Positions 16,069 through 24,081 of a stretch of DNA of 39,030 nucleotides are shown piece after piece. The DNA is from an uncultured Oscillospiraceae bacterium (lineage in GTDB: Bacteria; Bacillota; Clostridia; Oscillospirales; Acutalibacteraceae): assembly GCA_900549825.1 (NCBI GenBank), contig URQB01000019.1:1-39030 (forward strand). Direction: 5' to 3'. Position numbers and translations under genes: made by a program. Numbering within the stretch: position 1 is the first letter of the stretch; every line of letters begins with the position of its first letter. The notes beneath the pieces are model-generated. The model had not been told where the DNA came from, did no database searches, and worked only from the letters and a program-made list of their open reading frames with translations.

Positions 16069-17094
16069 TCATTTATCCCACTTCAAAACGGTCTTCCCAA
16101 AATTCCGGTTGAAATCCAGATTGAAAGCGCTGTGAATATCCGCAATCCCGCGCACATCCACCTGCGTGCCCACAAGGTTCTCAAAATAATGCCCAAGCTC
16201 TTCGTAGCGGTCGAGCAGCTCGACCGTCTGCAAAAAATCCTTGCGGCCGCTGCGGCTGCTGCCGAACATACGCAGCCCCTTTTCCAGTATCATGCGGGTG
16301 TTGATCTCGACGAAATTCTCGGAAACGCCCATGATTGCGATCGTACCCTCCGGGTTGATATGGTCGATGATCTGATTGATCGCACTGCGGGAGCCGGGGC
16401 CCCCGACGCATTCAAACGCATGATCCACATACACGCTCTCATCCAGCTTATCCACCAGAAAGGTCTCCTGGGCAAACGTGAAATAGGAAAGCTTCTCCTC
16501 CACCGCACCGAAAACATACAGCTCCGTCTCCGGATAGAGATAGTGCAGCAGCAGCGCCGTAAAAAAGCCAAGATTGCCGTCTCCCCAGACGCCGATCCGG
16601 TTGCGCCGTGCATGCGCAATGGAATCAAAGCGCGAAATCGTATGGCGGCTGACGCTGATGAGTTCCGTAAAGGAGGCCACCTGCAGCGGTACAGCCTTCG
16701 GCGCCGGAACCAGCCGGTCGGGCCGCAGCATCACATAATCCTGCAGGAAGCCATCATATCCGCTGGAACGGAAAAAACTCGACCGCAGATAGTTTTCGGC
16801 GATGATATCATCCGTCTGCGTGGGGGAATTGGGGATCGGGATCACATGGTCACCGACTTGGAACGTGCCGGTTGGGTCGTAAATTACCTCTGCGACGCAT
16901 TCATGAATGAGCGCCATCGGCAGCTTTGCCTTCAGCGCCGCCTCTGAGCGCATGCCCTGATAGTACCGCTGATCGGCATGGCAGATGGAGAGATAAAGCG
17001 GACGGATCAAAATCTGACTGTCGGAAAGGTGCAGCTCCTGATAGGTCACATCGATCATGCGAGGAGCAATGAGCTGATAAACCGCATTAATCAT
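16069..17094 (-). CDS. tarJ: Ribulose-5-phosphate reductase / ribitol-5-phosphate dehydrogenase
   Basis: The 341-residue medium-chain dehydrogenase reduces ribulose-5-phosphate to ribitol-5-phosphate with NADPH, supplying TarI. It has ISICHADQRYYQG-like metal-site residues (LSICHADQRYYQG, about 35-47), GDHVIPIPN and a cofactor fold with GVWGDGNLGFFTALLLHY near 185-200. I set the start at 17094, because GGAGGGAG then lies 9 nt upstream and the length equals the 341 residues of S. aureus TarJ. Its ATG overlaps the tarI stop by 8 nt, so the two are translationally coupled. Adjacent tarI and tarJ are the standard mark of CDP-ribitol synthesis. Confidence 0.9.
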   Translation of the reverse strand: MINAVYQLIAPRMIDVTYQELHLSDSQILIRPLYLSICHADQRYYQGMRSEAALKAKLPMALIHECVAEVIYDPTGTFQVGDHVIPIPNSPTQTDDIIAENYLRSSFFRSSGYDGFLQDYVMLRPDRLVPAPKAVPLQVASFTELISVSRHTISRFDSIAHARRNRIGVWGDGNLGFFTALLLHYLYPETELYVFGAVEEKLSYFTFAQETFLVDKLDESVYVDHAFECVGGPGSRSAINQIIDHINPEGTIAIMGVSENFVEINTRMILEKGLRMFGSSRSGRKDFLQTVELLDRYEELGHYFENLVGTQVDVRGIADIHSAFNLDFNRNFGKTVLKWDK

Positions 17095-17803
17095 CGGCCG
17101 CATCTCCCTCCAGCAGCGTTTGAGCCACCTTCAGATCGTAGGGATAGGTGATCTTGATATTGAAGACCTCGCCCTCCACCAGATAAACCGGCTCGCCCTT
17201 CATTACAAAGATTTTGCATGCGTCCGTCAGGCTGTCCTTTTCCGCCTGCGTGAGGCTTTCATAGATCTCCTTGAGCTTTTGGGCACGGAAGGATTGCGGT
17301 GTCTGGCCCTGATACATCTGCGAACGGGGCGGGATGTTGGAGATCTCCGTGCCGTTTCGGCTTTCCACAATGGTATCTGTGGCGGGGATCACTGTGTCGC
17401 ATGCGCCGTATTTCCGGGCGGCAGCAATATTTTCTGAAATGATCCGGTGCGTCACAAAGGGCCGCACTGCGTCATGTGTAACGATCACGGTATCCTCATC
17501 CAAACCATAGCGCTCTTCAATATAACAAAGGGCGCGGTAAACAGTGTCGTTTCGGGAGGAGCCGCCCTCAATCACCTCTACGCGATCCGTTTTACCCAAA
17601 CTTTTCACAACCATATTGCGCGTATGCGCCACCCATGCCTTCGGGCACAGGACAATTACCTTTTCAAAAGCGGAGTTGACGAAGAACTTCTCGATCGTAT
17701 GGACGATAATCGGCTTGCTGCCGAGCTGCAGATATTGCTTCGGGGTCTGCGTATTTCCCATCCGGCTGCCGACGCCGCCGGCTAGCACAACTGCAAAAAC
17801 CAT
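17087..17803 (-). CDS. tarI: Ribitol-5-phosphate cytidylyltransferase
   Basis: The 238-residue protein is an IspD-like cytidylyltransferase: LAGGVGSRMGNTQTPKQYL near the start (CTP-binding), then DAVRPFV, PATDTIVE and QTPQSF. The TarI branch is indicated by NTQTPKQYL, by YLVEGEVFNIKITYPYDL at the end, and by tarJ directly downstream. It makes CDP-ribitol from CTP and ribitol-5-phosphate. A GTG lies 9 nt further upstream, but ATG 17803 is better spaced from AAAGGA and gives the same length as S. aureus TarI. IspD itself is a weaker alternative given the tarJ linkage. Confidence 0.9.
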   Translation of the reverse strand: MVFAVVLAGGVGSRMGNTQTPKQYLQLGSKPIIVHTIEKFFVNSAFEKVIVLCPKAWVAHTRNMVVKSLGKTDRVEVIEGGSSRNDTVYRALCYIEERYGLDEDTVIVTHDAVRPFVTHRIISENIAAARKYGACDTVIPATDTIVESRNGTEISNIPPRSQMYQGQTPQSFRAQKLKEIYESLTQAEKDSLTDACKIFVMKGEPVYLVEGEVFNIKITYPYDLKVAQTLLEGDAADD

Positions 17804-17843
17804 CAAACTCACAATCCTTTCTGTGCGGGACCCAATTTTCGAT

Positions 17844-17874
17844 CAGGCCGCCTGTTCAAACTCCAGGCGGCCTG
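17844..17874. repeat. Perfect 11-bp hairpin between the TagH-like gene and tarI
   Basis: CAGGCCGCCTG (17844-17854) and CAGGCGGCCTG (17864-17874) pair exactly around a 9-nt loop. The minus-strand sequence after it (ATCGAAAATTGG) lacks a T run, so it is not a good terminator. It may partly terminate, or protect an mRNA end between export and CDP-ribitol genes. Confidence 0.6.
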
Positions 17875-17879
17875 TGCTG

Positions 17880-18623
17880 CTACTTCTTCTTGACCATCTC
17901 ATCATAAATCGCGCAGACCTCGTCAGTGGTACCCTGCGCGATAATTCGCCCTTTTTGCAGAAGGATCGCACGGTTGCAGATGCGGCGCACCTGATCCGTA
18001 TTATGGGATACGAAAACAACCGTCGTCCCCTTATCAAACATATTCATAATTTTCGCTTCGCTCTTCTGGCGGAAGCGCGCGTCCCCGACGGAAAGCACCT
18101 CGTCAAGGATCAGAATCTCCGGCTCCACGACTGTTGCCACCGCGAAGCCAAGGCGCGCGCGCATCCCGGAAGAATAGTTTTTCATGGGAACGTCAATAAA
18201 TTCCTGCAATTCGGAGAATTCCAGAATCTCATCATATTTTGTCTCCATAAACTTCCGGGAAAAGCCCATGGTGGCGCCGTATAAAAAGATATTTTCCTTG
18301 CCCGTATAGTTCATATCAAAACCCGCGCCGAGCTCCAGAAGCGGAGCGATCGTCCCATGAACGGTCACCGTACCCTTCGTGGGCTTCATTACGCCGGAAA
18401 GCACTTTAAGCAGCGTGCTTTTCCCCGCGCCGTTAAAACCAAGTACGCCGAGCCGTTCCCCCGCCTGGAGGGAAAAGGAGATATCGCGCAGCGCCCAGAA
18501 CTCTGTAAAATGCAGCTTGCGGGTCAGAAATTTGATTACATATTCCTTGAGATTGTCGATCTTTTCCTTATTCAGGTTGAACATCATGCTGACGCTGTCA
18601 ACCTCGATCACCGGATTCCCCAC
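17880..18623 (-). CDS. tagH: Teichoic acid / surface polysaccharide ABC exporter ATPase (TagH-like)
   Basis: The 247-residue ATPase has Walker A GFNGAGKST (about 79-87), the signature YSSGMRARLGFAVA, Walker B EILILDEVLSVGD and switch His in FVSHNT. The N-terminal NLNKEKIDNLKEYVIKFL extension and YTGKENIFLYGATMG are typical of teichoic acid and O-antigen exporters. It energises export of the finished lipid-linked polymer together with the permease gene just upstream. It is shorter than B. subtilis TagH, lacking that protein's long C-terminal extracytoplasmic domain, which is common in Clostridia. Name assigned by similarity and operon context. Confidence 0.88.
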   Translation of the reverse strand: MGNPVIEVDSVSMMFNLNKEKIDNLKEYVIKFLTRKLHFTEFWALRDISFSLQAGERLGVLGFNGAGKSTLLKVLSGVMKPTKGTVTVHGTIAPLLELGAGFDMNYTGKENIFLYGATMGFSRKFMETKYDEILEFSELQEFIDVPMKNYSSGMRARLGFAVATVVEPEILILDEVLSVGDARFRQKSEAKIMNMFDKGTTVVFVSHNTDQVRRICNRAILLQKGRIIAQGTTDEVCAIYDEMVKKK

Positions 18624-18635
18624 GTTTTTCGCCTC

Positions 18636-19499
18636 CTAAATATGCAAGATGAACTTATCCTGATTCCTGTAAAACACATAAAACCCAATCAGGAGTGTAG
18701 CAAGGGCGAAACCAAGGGAATAATAAAACCAGTGCCAATTCCACATCTGGCCGAACAAGACGCAGGAACGAAACATGGAGACCAGAGAGTAAAGAGGATT
18801 TGCCATCAGGGCAAGCTGCATCCATTTCAAAAGCTTAAGCTGCTCTACCTGATAAAAGATCGGAGTCAAATAAAACAGCAGCATACAAAATACGTCATAC
18901 AGATATTCGACATCCCGGAAGAACACGTGCATCGTCGCCAAAATCATGCCAACGCCCATACACAGGATCAGCAGAATCAGCACCGGCACAATGGCGAGAA
19001 ACACATAGGGCGTCAGGTGCATTTTCGTATCGGTGAAAAGCATAAAGTAACCCATGACCACAGCCAGCACCGTCAGGGAAATTAAAAAGGTAACAAAGGT
19101 GGAAATAATATTGGAAAGCGGATAAATATATTTCGGCACATATACCTTTTTAATGATGGATGCATTTCCTAAAATCGAACGCATTGATTTTTTGGTCGCC
19201 TGTGTATAAAATTCGTAGAGCAGGCGGCCGCACAGTAGATAGGTCGGATAATTGAGAATTCTGGTTTCGTCATGGCCGAAAATCTGGCCGAACACCAGAC
19301 TGAGCACGATCATCGTCAGCAACGGCTGCAAAAAGGTCCAGAATAAACCCAAAACCGAGTTGCGGTATTGGAGCTTAATGTTCTTATTAACCAGTTCTTT
19401 CAGCAAAAAACGGTATTTCCAGAAATTCTTGAAATATTTCCTGCGCAGCGGCTTTGCTGGTTGGCCCGCTGCGGGAGATGCCGGTGTAACTGCCGTCAT
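18636..19499 (-). CDS. tagG: ABC-2 type polymer export permease (TagG-like)
   Basis: The 287-residue membrane protein begins with a cytoplasmic amphipathic stretch (YFKNFWKYRFLLKELVNKNIKLQYRNSVLGLFW), the classic start of polysaccharide exporter permeases, followed by about six membrane segments and a final HI end. It forms the transmembrane channel for the adjacent TagH-like ATPase, 12 nt downstream. The start at 19499 has GAGG 10 nt upstream. The pair flips an undecaprenyl-linked teichoic acid or similar polymer across the membrane. Confidence 0.88.
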   Translation of the reverse strand: MTAVTPASPAAGQPAKPLRRKYFKNFWKYRFLLKELVNKNIKLQYRNSVLGLFWTFLQPLLTMIVLSLVFGQIFGHDETRILNYPTYLLCGRLLYEFYTQATKKSMRSILGNASIIKKVYVPKYIYPLSNIISTFVTFLISLTVLAVVMGYFMLFTDTKMHLTPYVFLAIVPVLILLILCMGVGMILATMHVFFRDVEYLYDVFCMLLFYLTPIFYQVEQLKLLKWMQLALMANPLYSLVSMFRSCVLFGQMWNWHWFYYSLGFALATLLIGFYVFYRNQDKFILHI

Positions 19500-19525
19500 T
19501 CATTAACGCCTCGTTTCTTCTCATG

Positions 19526-20317
19526 TTAGGCCCCTCTGCGGCCGAACCATTTGGTAAAATAAGAGAGCATCGAATGGACATGGATCAAAAAAAGCTTGGT
19601 ATTATGCGCGCTTCCGCGCTCCCATGCGTGATAGACGGTTACCAGAGGATAACAGACGGCCTTCGCATATTTCCGAATGGTGCGCGTCAGATCCGCATCC
19701 TCAAAATACATAAAATAGCGCGAATCAAATCCGCCGATTTTCTGAAACAAAGAGGTCCGCAGCAACATGAAGCAGCCGGATGCATTTTCGATTTCAAAGG
19801 GATGGTCGATCCCCTCGTCGAGCATCGCGTATTCGCGGAGAATCGGATTATCCGGGTCATCCCGCTTAAAGCGGCTGGCGATGAGATAACGCATGGAAGG
19901 GTTGCGCCTGCCCAGAATCTGCTCCCGCCCGTCCGGAAAGCAAATACGGGGCGAAAGCAGGCCGATCTCCTCATGTTCATCCATATAACGCGCCATTTCC
20001 GTCAGCACATCATCCTTGAGAAAAATATCGGGATTGATAATCGCATGATATTTTGACTGGAGCCTTGGAAGGATCAGGTTATGCCCGCCGCCGAAGCCAT
20101 GGTTACGCTTCTCCTCTATAAGCTCCAGATTTGGGAACCGATCCGCCGGAAAATGCCTGCGCAACAGTTCAACCGTGTCGTCTGTGGAACCATTGTCCAC
20201 AATAAAAAGACGGCTCGTTACGCCCTTTGTGCAGTGAAAAAAGGTTTCCACTGCTTTCAGAACGCATTTTCGATTATTATGCGTTACAATACAGCCTGAC
20301 ACTGTATATTCTTCCAT
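19526..20317 (-). CDS. Glycosyltransferase family 2, rhamnosyltransferase-like
   Basis: The 263-residue protein has a GT-A fold: VSGCIVTHNNRKCVLKAVETF, FIVDNGSTDDTVELL, NHGFGGGHNLIL, the metal-binding region INPDIFLKDD, and FDSRYFMYFEDADLTRTI, a signature often seen in rhamnosyltransferase-type enzymes. It has no membrane segment. It would transfer a deoxysugar or other sugar to the lipid-linked acceptor. It lies directly before the TagG-like gene, within the operon. Confidence 0.85.
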   Translation of the reverse strand: MEEYTVSGCIVTHNNRKCVLKAVETFFHCTKGVTSRLFIVDNGSTDDTVELLRRHFPADRFPNLELIEEKRNHGFGGGHNLILPRLQSKYHAIINPDIFLKDDVLTEMARYMDEHEEIGLLSPRICFPDGREQILGRRNPSMRYLIASRFKRDDPDNPILREYAMLDEGIDHPFEIENASGCFMLLRTSLFQKIGGFDSRYFMYFEDADLTRTIRKYAKAVCYPLVTVYHAWERGSAHNTKLFLIHVHSMLSYFTKWFGRRGA

Positions 20318-20397
20318 ATGTTGCGATCGTTCCTTTCACACAGGCAGAGCATAGATTTCTCCGAACTTCATTGATGGGAAACCCTATCCGGGCCTGT

Positions 20398-21129
20398 TCA
20401 GTTTTCCAGCTTTCCCCTGCCTTGCCGTGAAAGCAGAAAAAAACGCCTCAGCAGCCGATCTGCCAGCAGCAGGCGCCAGCACATTTTTGTGGAAAACGAG
20501 GTCTTGCCGCCGGTTACATTTTCACCATGGCGGCGATAAAAAAGCAGCGGCTCCTCTAAAAAAACAACACGGCCCAGCCGGGTTGCAATCAGTCCGATCC
20601 ACTGATCGTGCATTGGAAGGCCTTCCGGAAACGGCAGAATCGCTTCGCACAACTCTCTGCGAAACGCCATGCAGCAGCCCATAAAGGAATTGCGGATTAA
20701 ATTGGCCCAAAAGCCCGGCTTTGAACCGTGTGCGGCAAAAAAGGACGGTGCCAGAGGATGCATGTCCGCATCCGTTACGCAGGCGTCATGCAGCACGAGC
20801 AAAGCGCCTCCCTCCAGCGCAGCCTTTACCTGAGCGGCCTTGTCCGGCATCCAGATATCGTCCTGATCGCTGAGAAAAATTGCTTCCCCTCCGCACAGCG
20901 AAATGGCGTGTGCAAAATTGGCGATCGGGCCGCGCCCCGGCCCCTGTACATAGCGCACGCGCCGGTCCCTTTCCGCAATGCGCCGGACGATTTCCTCCGT
21001 CCTTCCGCCGGAGCAGTCGTCGGACACGATGATTTCATCAGCCGGCTCAAGCTGCGATAAAATGGAGTCTATCTGCGCTTCAATATAAGCCTCGCCATGA
21101 TAAACCGCCATCGCAACTGAAATACGCAT
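20398..21129 (-). CDS. Glycosyltransferase family 2 (operon head)
   Basis: The 243-residue protein begins MRISVAMAVYHGEAYIEAQI, with IVSDDCSGG, FAHAISLCGGEAIFLSDQDD and HDQWIGLIA, typical of GT2 enzymes similar to rhamnosyl- and alpha-glycosyltransferases. I set the start at 21129 with AAGGA about 10 nt upstream, since the 43 extra residues of the longer frame are unlike any GT2 N-terminus. It is the first gene of the surface-polymer operon, about 170 nt after the predicted promoter. The C-terminus is basic and may contact the membrane. Confidence 0.85.
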   Translation of the reverse strand: MRISVAMAVYHGEAYIEAQIDSILSQLEPADEIIVSDDCSGGRTEEIVRRIAERDRRVRYVQGPGRGPIANFAHAISLCGGEAIFLSDQDDIWMPDKAAQVKAALEGGALLVLHDACVTDADMHPLAPSFFAAHGSKPGFWANLIRNSFMGCCMAFRRELCEAILPFPEGLPMHDQWIGLIATRLGRVVFLEEPLLFYRRHGENVTGGKTSFSTKMCWRLLLADRLLRRFFLLSRQGRGKLEN

Positions 21130-21298
21130 AGCTTCATCATCCTTTTCTGCGCGGACTGCGCCCAAAATGAGCGCTCCCGCGCACAATCCGCCCGGCATGC
21201 AAGCGCTCTCAAAAGCCGCAGGACAGGAAACCGGGCGCCTCCGGCAAGGAAGACGCAAAGATACGCCCGCCGCCTTGCTCCGGACAGATTTACGCCTT

Positions 21299-21327
21299 AT
21301 TATAATATTTTTATCCTGATTTTACAA
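21299..21327 (-). promoter_or_regulatory. Predicted sigma-A promoter of the surface-polymer operon
   Basis: On the minus strand TTGTAA (21322-21327), 17 nt, TATAAT (21299-21304), a near-consensus promoter. It gives a leader of about 160 nt. The whole 21130-21537 gap otherwise holds this promoter, the terminator at 21455-21493 and no gene. Confidence 0.7.
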
Positions 21328-21454
21328 GTATTTTATCCGCATAAAGCGGACTGCGGGCAAAATACGTGTAAATAATCCGAAAAGGGATTCAAATCAGAAT
21401 ACCTTTTCGCTCCCTTTTACCAGTTTTTTTCCCTATCGCATACAAAACAGGGAA

Positions 21455-21493
21455 GGGCGCGCTGCAAAAGAAAAAGTTTTTGCAACACGCCCC
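21455..21493 (-). terminator. Terminator of the ftsE-ftsX-M23-S41 operon
   Basis: The arms GGGCGTGTTGCAAAA and TTTTGCAGCGCGCCC (as read on minus) pair over 15 bp using two G-U pairs, followed by TTCCCTGTTTT. On the plus strand the same positions would be C-A mismatches, so the stem is specific to minus-strand RNA. Confidence 0.7.
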
Positions 21494-21537
21494 GATTTCT
21501 GCAGATATTTGTGCTCAGTACAATCTGTCATATGAAC

Positions 21538-22740
21538 TTACACGCCGCTGAGCATTTCGAGCGCCTTCTGCAGCTGTGTATCCTGATCATGCGGCAGGAT
21601 CTCCAGCTGATCCTGCTGATCCTGCGTCAGCGTTACCTCTACATCCGGAGCCACGCCTGCCTCATCGAAGCTCTCGCTCTTATAGGGGAGGATCGAAGCG
21701 GTGGTCAGCACAATCGCACCCCCGTCAGACAGGTTGAAAACCTGCTGCCGCTTCCCGTTGCCCTTGGTTGTCTCCCCGACGAGCTGCGCCTTGTCAAAAT
21801 CCCGCAGGTCGCAGGCAAAGAGCTCCGCAGGCCCCTGCGTATTCTGATTCATCAGTACGCAGATCTGCCCTGCATAATCCTTCGCATCGGAGGTGAATGT
21901 CTCGACCGTTTCGCCCTTCTTATTGACAGCAAGCGCTATGGCCTTATTGCCCTCCGTGGCAAGCGGCACGAACAGGTCGATCACCTTTGCGGAATACTCC
22001 ATCATGCCCTCTGAAGTATTGCGCACATCGACTATGATGCTCTTGACATTCTCCTTGGCGAAAGCGTCCAGCGCCTCCTGGCACTGCGTCGCCGTATTTT
22101 CATAAAAGCTGGTAATGCGGATATAGCCCACCGTGCCGATGATCTCATAATAGACCGATTTCACGCTGTAGCCGCGCATGACGTTTATCGTTTTTTTCTC
22201 GCTGCCGCGCTGATAGGTAATATCGATGCTGGTGAGCTTGTCGCCCTCCAGCTTCTTGACCATCGCCTCATAATTATCCTTTGTCACGGCCGTATCGCCG
22301 ATGGCAATGATCTGGTCGCCCTTCTGCAGGCCTGCGTTCTGGGCGGGCGAGCTCTCATTGACCTCCGCCACGGAGATGAATCCCGTCTCCGGATTGAGCG
22401 CGGCGCTGATGCCGATGCCGGACATCTTGCCGTGGATCCGGTTATAATAAGTGACGTATTCGTCCGCCGTCATATAGTAGCTGTAATCATCGCCCAGCCC
22501 CTGCATATAGCCGCTGGAAAGCCTCGAGTTGAGCAGCTGGTCGTCAATCTTGCCGAAATAATTTTTTCGCACAATATCGTCCAGCTCCGAAAGCCCGGAA
22601 TACATCTCTTCGCGCTTTGGAAGATCCTCGATCAGGTCGTCATAGGTATGCATCGCGATGGACATCGTGATAGCGATGGAGGCGGTGATCGCAACAAGGA
22701 TCAGCGCAATGGTCACGCCGAGCGGTACTTTTTTATTCAT
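21538..22740 (-). CDS. S41 (C-terminal processing) peptidase homologue lacking the catalytic Ser and Lys
   Basis: The 400-residue protein has a signal-anchor (about 7-29), a helical linker, a PDZ domain (about 105-180; GIGISAALN, SSPAQNAGLQKGDQIIAI) and an S41 core. In active CtpA/CtpB the core reads N-x-G-S-A-S-A-S-E, then GKG with catalytic Lys 25 residues after Ser, and Gln 4 further. Here the matching segment is NQNTQGPAELF with Gly303 at the Ser position, and GETTKGNGKRQQ with Asn328 at the Lys position; Gln332 is kept. The fold and spacing are intact but the dyad is gone, so it is predicted to be extracytoplasmic, folded and proteolytically dead. It is last in the ftsEX-M23 operon. Confidence 0.85.
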   Translation of the reverse strand: MNKKVPLGVTIALILVAITASIAITMSIAMHTYDDLIEDLPKREEMYSGLSELDDIVRKNYFGKIDDQLLNSRLSSGYMQGLGDDYSYYMTADEYVTYYNRIHGKMSGIGISAALNPETGFISVAEVNESSPAQNAGLQKGDQIIAIGDTAVTKDNYEAMVKKLEGDKLTSIDITYQRGSEKKTINVMRGYSVKSVYYEIIGTVGYIRITSFYENTATQCQEALDAFAKENVKSIIVDVRNTSEGMMEYSAKVIDLFVPLATEGNKAIALAVNKKGETVETFTSDAKDYAGQICVLMNQNTQGPAELFACDLRDFDKAQLVGETTKGNGKRQQVFNLSDGGAIVLTTASILPYKSESFDEAGVAPDVEVTLTQDQQDQLEILPHDQDTQLQKALEMLSGV

Positions 22741-22758
22741 GGGTTACCCTTTCCTTTG

Positions 22759-24081
22759 TCACTTGTAATCCTTGGGATCGAGATAATTCAGCGGGTTATA
22801 GCGCTTATCTCCCTCATAGACTTCAAAATGCAGGTGCGGGCCGGTCACGTTGCCGGTATCGCCCACCTTGGCGATGGTCTGGCCGCGCGTGACCCGATCG
22901 CCCTGGGAAACCAGAAGCTTGCTGCAGTGCGCATAACGCGTGAGCATGCCGTTGCCATGGTCGATGAGGATGAACTTGCCCCAGGATTTGTCCGTCTGCG
23001 CGAGCAGGACGGTGCCGCTTTCCGCAGCGACGATATCATGGCCATACACGCCGCTGCCGCTGATGTCGATTCCATAATGGTAGGTATATCCGGCCAGATC
23101 GCGCGGGCCGAAATAGGAAGTGATGTAATGGTATCCGGGCAGGGGCCAGAGTAAATATTTGCTCGATGTATTCTGACCGCCCGTGCTTCCGGAAGAAGAA
23201 CCGCCGGAATTGCTGCCGCCACCGGAACTCCCGCTGGAAGAGGACGCATGCTCGCGTATGTAAGCGGCGATCTTCGCGTCGATCGCATCCCGGTCGGCCT
23301 GCAGCTTCTTCATCTGAGCCTTGTAGGCCGCGCTGTTTTGATCGAGCTGGCGGATATAGGAATTTGTCTTCTGAACATTCTCGCTGATCTCGTCTTCCTT
23401 CGCGCTCAGCTGCTGGGCGGAAGCCTTCGCGTCCTTCTGGCGGGCAACCAGCGTCTTCTTCTGCTCCTGCAGGGAGGCTTTATCCGTTTCCATGCTCTTG
23501 ACAATCTTGTTGAATTCAGCCACTTGCCGGGACAGTCGGTCGGCAAGCTCCGTATCATGCTTTGCCACGCCGCGCAGCAGCTCGGTGCGCGTCAGGAAGG
23601 TTTCAAAATCCCCTGCCTCCAGCAGAAATTCCAGCTGTGTGCCGCCGCCGGACATATACATGGCGCGTATCCGCTTTTTCAGCAGCTCAAAGGTTTCCTC
23701 CACCTGCTTTTGCTGATCGTCGGCCTTTTGCTGTGTCTGCGCGATTTTCGTATTCAGGCTCTCGATCTTGCTGGTCAGGCTGCCGATATCGCTGTTGAGC
23801 AGGGCGATGCGCTCCTGCAGGATGTCCGCCTGCTTCTGAGTCGCCTCGATCTGCTCATTGAGCGTATCGATATATACCTGCTGATCCTCCATATCGGAGG
23901 CAATGGCATTCAGCTTTCTTTTATTGGCTTCGATCTGCTGGTCGAGCTGATTATATTCGTCCTGCAAATCTTCAATCGTTGTCGCCTTCGCATACGGCAG
24001 CCGCCCCGGGCCAAGCAAAAACATTCCCAGGGCCAGACAAACACAGAATAAGGAACGGAATCCCTTCTTCGCCTTATCCAA
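22759..24081 (-). CDS. Coiled-coil M23 peptidoglycan endopeptidase (EnvC/PcsB-like)
   Basis: The 440-residue exported protein has an N-terminal membrane or signal segment (about 8-25), a long coiled coil (about 35-275), a Ser/Gly-rich linker (SSSSGSSGGGSNSGG) and a C-terminal LytM domain. The zinc ligands are present: His335 and Asp339 in YHYGID, and the HxH pair His416/His418 in GPHLHFEV. It should cleave peptidoglycan cross-links under control of FtsEX. I choose TTG 24081 as start, because GGAGGTGG lies 7 nt before it and inside the end of ftsX; the ATG at 24096 overlaps that site. The 8-nt overlap with ftsX suggests coupling. Confidence 0.9.
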   Translation of the reverse strand: MDKAKKGFRSLFCVCLALGMFLLGPGRLPYAKATTIEDLQDEYNQLDQQIEANKRKLNAIASDMEDQQVYIDTLNEQIEATQKQADILQERIALLNSDIGSLTSKIESLNTKIAQTQQKADDQQKQVEETFELLKKRIRAMYMSGGGTQLEFLLEAGDFETFLTRTELLRGVAKHDTELADRLSRQVAEFNKIVKSMETDKASLQEQKKTLVARQKDAKASAQQLSAKEDEISENVQKTNSYIRQLDQNSAAYKAQMKKLQADRDAIDAKIAAYIREHASSSSGSSGGGSNSGGSSSGSTGGQNTSSKYLLWPLPGYHYITSYFGPRDLAGYTYHYGIDISGSGVYGHDIVAAESGTVLLAQTDKSWGKFILIDHGNGMLTRYAHCSKLLVSQGDRVTRGQTIAKVGDTGNVTGPHLHFEVYEGDKRYNPLNYLDPKDYK

